A DNA stretch of 64,000 nt from Seriola aureovittata (lineage: Eukaryota; Chordata; Actinopteri; Carangiformes; Carangidae), in contig NC_079373.1 of NCBI RefSeq assembly GCF_021018895.1, positions 25,185,376 through 25,249,375 of the forward strand, given 5' to 3'. Under the pieces are notes generated by a model. That model was not told the DNA's origin and did no database searches. It was given only the letters and a program-made list of their open reading frames with translations. Positions 1 through 19,869 of this stretch are shown here, in pieces (the first letter of the stretch is position 1; every line of letters starts with the position of its first letter). Made by a program: the position numbers and the translations under genes.

Positions 1-330
1 TTACACTCCCCAATTACATGCAAATTACACATAAGAGGTTTTAAAAAGACTGATTCTGATACTTTTTATGAATCAACATACTTAAATTAAATTCTTTTAA
101 ACGATGTAAGAGGGATTTAGTACTTTATTATTTACATTCCCGGGATTGTGGATCCTTTGAAATAGCATCACATAAAAAGATTAAATTGCAAATATAACTG
201 AATAGTTAAATAGATAAAATGTGCTCTAATAATGATAATCAGAAAATGTAATTTTTTAGTGGTTAGTTAATAATTAGTTTAGTGGAATTTGTCATGTGTA
301 ACTATTCCATAATTCATATCTGACCCGCAG

Positions 331-375
331 AGTACCTTACTCAGTGGCAGCAGCAGGAGAAAACATTAAATCAAG
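331..375 (+). other. candidate orphan exon (low confidence)
   Basis: The segment lies between an acceptor-like CCGCAG and a strong donor, GTAAGAA. Two of its three frames are open. One reads EYLTQWQQQEKTLNQ, which I do not recognise. It could be a coding or untranslated exon of a gene that begins left of the window, or chance. No partner exon was found nearby. Confidence 0.2.
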
Positions 376-1555
376 GTAAGAACAAATTTAATGACATATT
401 CATAAAAAGTCTCTTTGTCCTGAGCAGCAGGAGGATGGAAGATATCAGGAAAACATGCAAAGTTTATTCAGTTGTCTCACCTCATCACTGTTAGAAACCA
501 GTTGTATGAGTGAAATGCCCTCAATCAACCAGGTAACTGTGAAGCAGACCCAACATATCTGATCCAGACTGCTCTGGTCTCACAGAACAAAACAGTACCC
601 TGTTGTTGCATTGGCAGTGCATTTTAACGGCTGATTCACTTTGAACAGACTGAGCCTGAACGTATCTGTGTGGTGCAGGGTTGCTGTGCATGCTGGTGTG
701 TGACTGAAATCCTTTATATTTGTTCCTCACAGGTTGTGACCTCTGCGCCTTCAACTGTAATCTGTGTCAATCAGTCAGCCGAGGCTTAATCTGAACGAGA
801 GAGAAGCAGCCTGTTTAAGGCTGACGGAGAGAAAGAAAAGAACTACTGAGCAAAAATCATGAAAGGCAAACTGGTGAATAAAGCTTTGCTGCTCACTGTA
901 CAAAGCTAAAGCTGAATGAGTGATTGCAACCAACAGTCCAAACACACAGAAATTCAGTTCACAAAAGGAAACACATAAGGGCTGATCTCCATTTTAGAGA
1001 AGTTGCAAGAAGCTAATTTTTTGGGGAGAAATTCTGTGTTGTTCAGTTATTAATGAACTAATTATCACAGCAGTACATGAAGCTACACAAAGTATAGCTG
1101 TGTGTAAGAGCTGAATAAGCTCCAGCCCTCCGTAGTGAGGAAACACACTCAGGATTTTTGACAGAAAACCTCTTTGGAGCCAGTCGTTCCTGACAAAAAC
1201 TTATTATCACTTTATTACTGCAGCACTGAGATGGAGAAAGGCTTTACTTACAGAAACTTCCCCCATCGCCTCCTGTTAGCAGCAGCAGGTGTTAGCGGCA
1301 GTCCGATTACTCTGAGCAGCAGCGTCACACACACGGCTCCAGAAAAAGCCCATAACCCAGCCACAGTCTGCAGACCTGCTTCTAGACCACAATTTACTCC
1401 CAAAAGCAGCCTGTTGTCCAGAAATTCAGTTTGACCTTCAGCAAGCTCTCAGTCACAAGCAGCGCTCCATCGGAGGAAAAAACAGGAGCTGGCTAAATGA
1501 TTATCTGAGGAAAGCCTCGCTTAATCTAATTAGACAATCTGTGGCTTCAGTGAGC

Positions 1556-1990
1556 GCCAGAGAGACTGCTACTGCTGCTGCAGCTCCTCCTGCCGAGAGG
1601 GACACACCAGGTCTACACACGTCAGGTCTGCACACAAGGTCTGCACACACTGGGTCTACACACTCCAGGTCTACACTGACAACATCTAAACCTACTGCTG
1701 CAGCTCCTCCTGCTTAGAGGGACACACTAGGTCTATACACACCAGGTCTGCACAAACCAGGTCTACACTGACCATATTTAAACCTACTGTTGCAGCTATT
1801 TCTGCTCGAGGGACACACCAGGTCTGAACTCAACAGCTCCATACACCAGGTCTACACACACCAGGTCTACACACAGCAAGTTTAAACACACCAGGTCTGC
1901 ACACACCAGCTCTACACTGACCACATCTAAACCTACTGCTGCAGCTCTTCCTGCTGAGAGGAACACACCAGGTCTAAACACACTTCAGGA
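1556..1990. repeat. minisatellite with CAGGTCTRCACAC core
   Basis: A short CA-rich core, CCAGGTCTACACACA and variants, recurs many times. It sits inside a longer unit containing CTACTGCTGCAGCTCCTCCTG followed by a GAGAGGGACACACCAGG-type stretch. That longer unit starts near 1566, 1691, 1784 and 1929, giving about four diverged copies of unequal length. Confidence 0.7.
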
Positions 1991-2039
1991 GATGTAAAAC
2001 TGAAGACAGGGAGGTCAGAGTGTAAGCTACTTTAAAACT

Positions 2040-2160
2040 AAGGAAGCAACCACCAGAAACCCCCCCAGTAACCAGTTAGTATCCCATAGCAACCATAAAG
2101 AAAACTCTGGCAACCAGCTAGTGTATCCTAACAACCACCAAGAAACAGCCTCGCAACCAA
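2040..2160. repeat. short CAACCA-type minisatellite
   Basis: AGCAACCACCAGAAAC-like units recur (for example near 2046, 2091, 2110, 2132 and 2152). The block is the reverse complement in type of the GGTTGCTATGGTGTT minisatellite at 37.8-38.5 kb, so the same repeat family occurs twice in the window in opposite orientations. Confidence 0.45.
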
Positions 2161-2402
2161 CTAGCTGTACTGTCTATCCTGTCCTCAGTGCTCTGACTGC
2201 ATTAGTTGTTGTTCAGAACTGTTTCATTTGTTACACACACACAAACACACACACAAAACTCACACACTTCCCTTCCCCCCACCCTCTGAGCAGCAGTGAT
2301 TCAGACTGACGTCGGGTGGCACACACACACACGTGACTCACACACACATACACACACACACAAAGGTGGATTACGGCGCATAGAGAAACAGGAGGATTAA
2401 CT

Positions 2403-2441
2403 GAACTCACTCACTCACTCACTCACTCACACACACACACA
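2403..2441. repeat. (TCAC)n/(AC)n microsatellite
   Basis: Perfect ACTC tetranucleotide repeats run directly into an AC dinucleotide repeat. Confidence 0.85.
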
Positions 2442-3450
2442 AGGTGATATCACTGTTTCATATTTGCATGATAGTGTTCTCACACTGAGCTAGAGTGACA
2501 TTTGACCCCACACTCTAATGGGGACTACCACAGCAGTATTTTAAGGACACATTGGAAAGATCAGACAGGGACCGGCCACATCACATTATCCAGTTCTGGA
2601 TTCATGCTGCCAAAAATTCATGATTGATACATATTTCTGACATGCATTTTTTTAATCCAGTACACACTTAACTGCATGTTGCAACTCAAACCTGAGGATG
2701 ATTAAGACACAGGCTGTTGTAGTTCAAATAAATACATTCATCCCACAAAGAAGTTTAAAGCCTGTGAAATAAACTTATAAATTCATTCAGCAGTGGGTAA
2801 ACTGACCTGGGATTGGCTCACCAGTCTGTACAGTTTGTGTTTGCTACCACCCCGTGGTCACACAGAGTCAATACACTGCAGAAAGACCACACTTGAAAAC
2901 CTGATACCCACTGCATTTTACTGTTGTACCTGTGTGAATGGAACAACCAGGAGCTGGGTGCTATGAACGGGAAGAGCTGGAGTAACTACAGCAAAACAAA
3001 TAATGATCAATAATAATAATAATTCATGAGCATCAGTCTTTCTTAAAAAAAGAGAAAAGAAAAATAGTTGTAAAAAAAAAAGATTTGTACCTCATGCACC
3101 TAATTTAAAATGTTGTATCATATTCATCTAAAAAAGCATTAATATTCCATTATTCCATATTTTTATGCATGGTAATGTGTTTATTTTGTTCCTGGGACAT
3201 ACTTGGCAGGAATATATATAAGTATATTAAAAAAAATGATGTTTGTTTGGATCAAGAAATAAAATCACAGTTTAGTCTGTAATTTTGTTTAACTGTATTT
3301 TTTATCATGATTATTTTTGTTTTTACCAATTGCTGATGCTGGACTACCGAAGTGATAAGAAAACATCATACACACAAACCAGTACTGTTTGCTTAAAGAG
3401 GTGCTGGTGTGGGGGGCGTGGTCACATACTTGAAAACTGTAAACAGCTGA

Positions 3451-3470
3451 GCGTGACGTCACACATCAAC
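3451..3470 (+). promoter_or_regulatory. perfect CRE palindrome upstream of the bet1l start
   Basis: The full 8-bp cAMP-response element TGACGTCA lies at 3454-3461, ten bases upstream of the bet1l ATG. CREB/ATF factors bind this palindrome. So close to the start codon it is either in the 5' UTR or at a very downstream transcription start. Function is inferred from the motif and its position only. Confidence 0.45.
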
Positions 3471-6400
3471 ATGGCGGACTGGAACAGAGGTACTGCTTTT
3501 CGACACGTATTCACTTCTATATTCAGCCGTTAACCGTCTCTGGCATCACAAAGCTAACGTTAAAGCAGAGTGACGGGGTATAGAACCTAAATGACGAAGC
3601 AGGTCGGCGGTTGTGTATCATCTCTGGGTCCGTAGTTACTTCACTTAGAGCCAAAAACAGGCCTGGAACTTAGCCAGCTTAGCTAGCTGAGGAGTTAGCT
3701 GCTAAAGTACTTATGGGTCAGCTGTGCTAACTTTAAAAAGGTCTGGGCGACGATGAACAGAAAGGTTTATCGGTCCAAAAAATCATAACATTAATTATAC
3801 GGTTTACAAGGAAGAACTCTTGTGTTAATCACTGACCGAGAAAGCTGGTTTGTTTACTGTAAATTGCTGAATGGAAATACATGGTCTATGCTGGTCAATA
3901 CACGAGACAATACATTTTTCTTGTCAACATAATTCTGAACTGTTTATAGTGAAGTATTTGTCTCTTTACATCTATGGATGTTTCAGCAAGACTGGGAATC
4001 AGTAAGCAGAACTGATTTAGTATTAGTTAGCATCAGGGGGGTCCTTAACATTTTCATGACAGATGTTACTTGGTAAACCGTTATTAGGGTTACTGTTAGG
4101 TTGTGAAAGACTGCCTTTAGATGGACCCCTCGTTATGTTTTAAAATGGTGGAGCAAACTTGGAGAGGTACATTAATATATGTTAATAGAAAAAAGATTGT
4201 AATTTAAAACAGTTTTCTGGGTTTTTACACAACCTTACCTCTTGGATTAAGTCAAGATTGGTTAGACTGGGTGTAACAGGACAGGAAATTATTATGTCTG
4301 ATGTTCAGACTTTGTCCTGTGTGCACAGAAAGCCTGTTTAACATATATAATTATATTTCTTCATGACGGAGTGGCTCTGAGGCGTCTTCTTGTTTAATTA
4401 TGTTAACCAAAAATGTAAAATTATACTACTAAATTTTAGTATTGAGGTGCAATTACATTCACGCTTCATTCCTTCCCTCCATCCTCTTCTGACTAACATA
4501 CTTAATTTAATTCAAATGTTATCTCTGGAAACATATTAATCTTTGCGGTGCAAAGTTTGTTACAATCTAAGATGGATAACGACCGTTAACGTAGGCTAAC
4601 GCTAATTAACGGTTAAAATAACACCTATACAGCGGAATGATACATGTAGTTAAAAGTCCCACAGTGAGTACTCAGCACTCATGGAATGCCTCTTGTCCAC
4701 TCAAATTACTTGGTCGGAGCTAACTGTTGTATAAATTAGACGGATTTTTTGACATTTCTCACTTTCCCCCGGTGGTCTGAATAACTCCCTGCTGTGCTGT
4801 CTTGTCTGTCTGTGCGCTGTCAGTGTCCTCTTATCGCGCCGCGACGCTATCAGTTATGAACTATTTTTCCTGATCCGCCGAATCATCCAACTGTATTTAT
4901 GAAATAGGCAGATACAAGGGTAGGGCGAGACCGTGTCTGGTAACCAAGGCAACACAACTTAGCAAATACACATTAATTGTAAGCTAACTCAGAAATGTAC
5001 TTTTGAATACTTAGCACGGTGCTGAACGATGACTGACAAAGTGCTTTTCGCGCCATCTCCAGCGGTTCAGAGCTAACGTTAAAGCAGATTGACGGACTGT
5101 AAAAAATGACGAAGCGGGTTTTTCATGTCTGAATCCATAGTTACTTCACCATCTAACTGTCTCAAATTGAAATAGCCAGATACCACACGTTAGGGGCGTC
5201 AACATGTCTAGTCAACCAAGGCAACACAACTTATTAAATGCACATAAAATGTAAGCTAGCTCAGAAATTAAATTTTGAAAACTTACCACAGAGCGAAAAG
5301 ATGACTGAACGTCAAGTTGTGCTGTTCGCGCCGTTAGAGATTACTTCTTCTTCTTTGAACTTTGGCGGTTGGCAAACAACGAATTGGTGCATTACGTCAC
5401 CAACTGGAATGGCGTGTGGATCAGAATGTGTAGTAGCCTACTCATACTCCAGTAATAATAATAATAAACCCTCATATTCTCCCACTCAGATTTGTTATTC
5501 TTAGATACTCAAATAGGATCTGATAGCATTCCTTTGAGTTCTTTTGTATTGGATGTATTTAAAATCAAATTTTATTTTCTATCTTTCTCAAATTTTGAAT
5601 GTTTGAATTTTTGTCTGTTTGATATTTTTGACAATGAAGCATAACATGCTTGTCTTGTCCACAGTAGTCACATTTGGCGGTTAAAGACTGTAAGAGCCTG
5701 ATGCATTTGATGACATGTGTGACTGATGATGTCTGATAAGTGCACAAAGATGACATATTTCCGGCCAACCTGGAAGTTAGCACCACCCTGGTTAAACCAT
5801 GGCATCTCACACATTCTTGCTCACATGTCCATCTAAGATTCTCAATTAAATTCCCAGAAACTGTAATCAGTATGCACATACCACAGTAATTACAGAAAAA
5901 TAGACACTAAGATCTGAGACTGATAGTAAACAACATCTTATTTATTAGATAACGGAAACAGGAACTTAAATAACAGTTATTAGTTATGTAGAATTCATTC
6001 GCAGGAATTTCTTTAAAGAACTATTACATTCATATTGCTTCAAAAAAGAGATGGATCCATTTAAATACAATTAAATGTTCATTTATTTGTTAAAATCTTT
6101 TTTTTTTTTTGGACAAATTCTACATTTTTGCAGGTAACATGTTGTGAGCATGTTATACTGCAGGTTCCCAACCAATAAATTCTATTTTTCATAAAAAACC
6201 TTTCTATAAGACATCAGTTTTGTTTTAGGAGATTGTTATGAAACTATGGGACGAGTAAAATAAAGTGTCAGAGATTAAGACACTGATTGAGACATTACAG
6301 AAGGCACAGGCAGACTTTGCTTACATTTAATTATCAATTTCCCACTTGTAAGTGAAAAAGACAAGCCTAACTTACAGAACCTACTGAGGACTTACCACAG

Positions 6401-7747
6401 AAACACAGTGATGGACTCATATCCCGGTTTCCCTGCCCGCGCCACTACATAAAGTCAGGACTTAAACCACTGCTTCTTTTCTAATCCGATGTGTTTGTGT
6501 GTTTTCAGGTCATGGCTCCGTGGAGGACCTGCTGGATGCTGAAAACAAACGTCTGGCCGACAACCTGGCCACCAAAGTCTCCAGACTGAAATCTGTGAGT
6601 CTCAACAAACAATTACTTTCTCCATCCACCAGTTTCATCATTTAATGACAAGTTAAACAGCTGTCAGTATTCATGTGACACTGAAATGAATTAGAACAGA
6701 GAGTCTAAGGACAAACGGTGTTGTATGCTGTGTAGATTTTAAAGCCCCATGAGGCTAATTTTGTGATATTTGGTTGTACAAAAAAAACTAATATATCTTT
6801 TGATGTTCTGGACTTTGTTGTAAGCTCCCCTTTCACAATCTGCTTTCATGTTCAGTCCTCTGTTTGTAGTTTGGCTCTGAAATGATGCAAATATGTATTT
6901 CTGTATCTGACAGCTGGCATACGACATCGACAGAGAGGCTGATGATCAGAACGAGTATCTGGACGGCATGGTGAGTCCATCTGATCTATGAAGAAATGTA
7001 GAAAATACAATTAATTTACATGCCATGACCTTGCTGTTTTCTGCAATTTTGCAATTCTTTTTAAATTTTGCAAAAATGCAAAAAAAAAAAAAAAAAAATT
7101 TGTTTGTCAGTTCATTAATTTGCAACTACATTGATAATTGATTAATTATTCTATTCACTTCTCAGCCTAACACAACAAACATTCCAGTTGTAGGTTCTCA
7201 GATGTGAACTTCTTGCTTGTTTTACAAAATAGTAAACTGAATATTTTTGGGTTTTGGACTGTTGGTTGGACAAAACAAGACATTTGAATCTTTCACTTCC
7301 AGCTCTGGGACAAAATTATAGGCTTGTTTTTTTTTGGTTTTTTTTCCGGATACCAAAAAATGAATCAGTTAATCCAGAAAATAATCTCTGGATTAATTGA
7401 TAATGAAAATGATTGTTGGTTGTAGCCTTAAAATTGACATAAGGAAACATGACTCTTCTGGATTCAAATGCATGTTTTTGAAAATGTGAAGGAGGCATGT
7501 TTTAGCTAAAATCTGGGTTAAATTGCTTTAAATAACATCTTCCCTTCATCCGTTTTTCTTCTGCTCATGTTCCTTTCAGGACTCAAACTTCCTCAGTGCA
7601 ACAGGCCTGTTGAGTGGCAGCGTGAAGCGTTTCTCCACCATGGTGCGATCTGGCAGAGACAATCGCCGCATCCTCTGCTACGTCTCCATAGGCCTGGTGG
7701 TGGCATTCTTCCTGCTCTACTACATGGTCTCCAGGATTCAACGTTGA
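3471..7747 (+). CDS. bet1l: BET1-like Golgi Qc-SNARE (BET1L/GS15)
   Basis: BET1L is a tail-anchored SNARE of the Golgi that forms a Qc part of a complex with syntaxin-5, GOSR1 and YKT6 in intra-Golgi and endosome-to-Golgi transport. The four coding exons are 3471-3489, 6509-6594, 6914-6970 and 7580-7747, all bounded by GT-AG. They give 109 residues, against about 111 in mammals. Visible features are an N-terminal MADWNRG, a SNARE helix from about residue 10 to 75 with the central layer glutamine at Q47 (ADDQNEYL), and one C-terminal membrane span at about 85-104, followed by SRIQR. The ATG follows ACATCAAC and lies just downstream of a CRE. The first coding exon is only 19 nt and intron 1 is 3.0 kb. 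It lies head to tail with deaf1, about 2.1 kb away. Confidence 0.95.
3490..5345 (+). repeat. diverged duplications within bet1l intron 1
   Basis: The sequence just after exon 1 (about 3490-3645, with GCTAACGTTAAAGCAGAGTG, AATGACGAAGC and GTAGTTACTTCAC landmarks) reappears in the same order at about 5038-5152. A second pair joins 4940-5060 and 5213-5330, sharing AACCAAGGCAACACAACTTA, GTAAGCTARCTCAGAAAT and TTCGCGCC. Together these look like two or three partial, diverged copies of one segment. Confidence 0.65.
7085..7435. repeat. interspersed repeat, ATTGATTAAT-ended family
   Basis: This bet1l intron 3 stretch has the landmarks GGGTTTTGGACTGTTGGTTGGACAAAACAAGACATTTGA written here in pieces: GGGTTTTGGACTGTTGG, then ACAAAACAAGACATTTGA. 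It ends with GATTAATTGATAATGAAAAT and GTTGTAGCC. Related copies occur at about 15905-16120, 48245-48420, 61590-61770 and 63440-63760. The pattern matches a repeat commonly seen in percomorph genomes. Its class is not determined. Confidence 0.55.
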
Positions 7748-9559
7748 TGTGAAAACCAGATCAACCAGGAGCTGGTCCTGATGTGGAGCTGAGACTTTTG
7801 AGACTCTGACGTCATATCTGATTGATTTGAATCATCCCTGTGGTTTTCCTGCACAGGAGAGGACTTTTTAACAAACGAACAGGAAATGGACAAAAAAACA
7901 TTTTGTTGAATTGTTGAACTGACCAGCAAGGGATGGTGGAAACATTAGCAGTCATGGAGTCTCTAAAAAAAAAAAAAAAACTGGACTTTGGCCTTTCCTG
8001 TTGCAAGCCAGGAAGTCCCAATGTGGGCAAACACAGGGCAGAGCCTGAATGCAGGTGCGCATGGTACCCACCACAGCTGAGTGTGATGGGCCGATGAACC
8101 CCAGAACATAAAGTTCAGTACAGACCAACTGTCTCAGTTCCAGACTACACAATAATTTAAAGCAGATTTTTAATTGCAGCTGATCTGTTCATGCTGCAAA
8201 ATTGCTCAAGAATATATATTACAAACTAAAAAACACAAAAGAGCGAGTTGATGTGGATGATACTCAAAAGAAATGAATGAACAACACACATCTGCAAAAA
8301 ATAATAATACATTTTCATTTTTAGTGGTGAGACAGCTGCAAAGAGGACTTTTTAAGGATGTTTTGTAGTAGCAAAGCTACTTTTTCCTGACAGTTACTAT
8401 AGATTATTCACTGTCTGCCAATTTGTATGTAGTGTGGAACTGGGACAAAGCAGGTGATGGTTTGACATTTTAATATGTTAAATAATGGCTTCAGTTGATG
8501 GACAGAAGACAGGGCTACAGGTAAATGTTCACAACACACACTGTAACATGATTCAGTTTTTTAGTTTTTTTTTAAACAAAAACAACATTAAAACACCTGT
8601 GTTTTTCAGTTGTGGTTCAGTTTACTTCAGTGTGTGTTTGCAGCTCAGCCTGTTTCTTCCTAATTATTATTATTAAAAGTTGGGACCTGTCCTGTTCATG
8701 GTTTACAGCAACATTTTGTCTGTAACGTGGGGGTAGGGGACATTTAAAAGGGTTGAAAAGTGTTTATTTTCTTTATGTGTTCACATTCCAGACTCTTGAC
8801 TGCTGATCAGCCAAGGCAGACATTTAATATTTTTATTAATACACATGCAATAAATGGTTTTAATTGTGGAACCTGTTTGGGATAATTGCTTTTTACATGA
8901 TTCATTATGGTTCTGGGCATTATTTGAGATATACTGGCAATAATTTATGATTTTCTTTTTCATAATACAGTCTTCAATAAAAAAAAGTGAATATTTTATT
9001 TTGATATAAGTAAAAAATAATGAATTATAATTCAATAAAAGCCTCTACAAGACTCCAACAATACATCACATCAGTGTCATTTCAACTGTAAAAAATATAA
9101 TATTCATTTTACTCAGTTAGTTGTACCATACACAGAGGACTGAAACCAGGATTTCAGAAATGCTGAGGTCACATGTCCCTAAACCAAGTCTCCATTTTAA
9201 TCTTATCATTTTCAATTAGATTTTGTGTCTTTTTTACTTAATAACACACTGAATCAGCAGCTGCTTTATACCCTCAGGAGCACTTTGTTCATATCTGAGG
9301 GTAAACAGGATTTATTTGGGAAAACTTTTGTGTTTGTTACTTTCAGAAGCAAGTTTCAGATGAAATCAGGGGTTGGGTGAATATATACAAACTGGAAAAC
9401 TGTTTATGAATTAATCGTCAGCACAAAAACAAAGTTACAACAGCAAATAATTCTACAGCAAATTAATTTAAAGAATGTAAACACTTGGGTTTGTTGATAT
9501 GAACTCGGAATACAAATAAATTATCTGTAATTTTTTTTTCTCTGATCCTTATTTCTGTT
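7748..9559 (+). other. bet1l 3' UTR and short intergenic spacer
   Basis: This stretch is AT-rich and noncoding. It has a poly(A) run near 7964-7980 and several poly(A) signals (AATAAA at 8849-8854, with others near 8977 and 9033). The 3' UTR therefore probably runs about 1.1-1.3 kb past the stop. Nothing else coding is visible. Confidence 0.5.
8849..8854 (+). terminator. candidate poly(A) signal of bet1l
   Basis: A canonical AATAAA lies 1.1 kb downstream of the stop. It is followed within about 25 bases by GTTTTAATTGTGG, a GT-rich stretch. Later AATAAA sites near 8977 and 9033 are alternatives. Confidence 0.4.
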
Positions 9560-9862
9560 TTGGCCGCTGTGTGTCGCTTCGGGTCGAGTCGTGTTTTTCC
9601 GGCAGTATCCGGTGCATCTCTTTCCTCGACTTCATGAAAAAAACAAACAGTCGGGCTGTCTTCCTCCCACCGCATTAGGTCTCCTGATTCCTTAACGTTA
9701 CCGTATATTATATGGGAGGAAATATTACTAATTCATCGATTATCGTTAACACGTTCTGTAATTGCGGTTCTTCTCCGGTTCGTACCAGGCTCGGCTGCAC
9801 TCGGACCCCGCTCTGCCCCGCTGCTGCTCGGTCACATTCGGCTGTTGTCGTTCGGCGGAAGA
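9560..9862 (+). promoter_or_regulatory. CpG-rich promoter/5' UTR region of deaf1 with TTCG motifs
   Basis: Base composition changes to CpG-rich just before the deaf1 start. Several TTCG half-sites of the kind DEAF1 protein binds are present: TTCGGG at 9578-9583, TTTCCGG at 9596-9602, and further TTCG/TTCGGC sites up to about 9855. DEAF1 is known to repress its own promoter, so autoregulation is plausible. The spacing of the first pair is wider than in the classic TTCGGGNNTTTCCGG element. Confidence 0.45.
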
Positions 9863-19383
<9,521 letters not shown>

Positions 19384-19838
19384 AGGCGGTCCCGACGTCA
19401 TCGCCGTCATCAGCTGATGCACACAGGAAGTCCTTACGTGGACGAAGAGGAAAGTACTCCACTTAACATCTCCTTACTGGAGCTTTTATTGTGAAAGTTT
19501 CCCCTCGGACCAGCATGAGAGGAAGGTCTGAGATCTCCTGACAGTTGAACTTGTGTTGGGAGTTTTCCCATTCACTTCTTGATCAACACACTCTGATCAT
19601 CAAACTTCTGCTTCAGGAAACAGGAAACTGTCACACGCTGAACTGTACGTGAGCAGAATGTGGATAAACTCATCAATCGTTTTCCCCACTACTTTAATTG
19701 ATTATTTTAAGAGTCACTAAAATGATGATTTTTATTCCTTATCTTCCCTCGGTGGCTGTTGTCTCTGTCGAAACATCCTCTTGCTGCCATTGTTTCCTCT
19801 TGATAAGCAGATATAAATCTCCAGAGACGTCCTGGGTA
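19384..19838 (+). other. deaf1 3' UTR (proximal part)
   Basis: Noncoding sequence between the deaf1 stop and the first AATAAA. No other feature is visible. Confidence 0.5.
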
Positions 19839-19844
19839 AATAAA
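19839..19844 (+). terminator. candidate poly(A) signal of deaf1
   Basis: AATAAA lies about 455 bases downstream of the stop. A second AATAAA follows at about 19857. The signals are close enough to the CDS to be the main cleavage site. Confidence 0.55.
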
Positions 19845-19869
19845 GGTCGAACACATCAATAAAATAAAA

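Larger units (their letters stand above)
1..3450. other. intergenic region upstream of bet1l
   Basis: No convincing coding gene is visible here. The open frames are short, lack recognisable domains and do not join through splice sites. The region holds two minisatellite-like blocks (about 1556-1990 and 2040-2160), CA-rich tracts around 2230-2450, and AT-rich DNA from 2960 to 3330. One 45-nt exon-like segment at 331-375 is listed separately. Confidence 0.6.

Noticed and set aside
1174..1434. 86-codon + strand frame
   Set aside because: No domain, no splice partner, serine/proline-rich composition typical of random translation in this GC range.
9463..9675. Minus-strand 70-codon frame upstream of deaf1, considered as a head-to-head gene like TMEM80 in mammals
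   Set aside because: No TMEM80-like membrane spans, no recognisable motif, no splice continuation. It lies over the deaf1 promoter and is best explained as chance.
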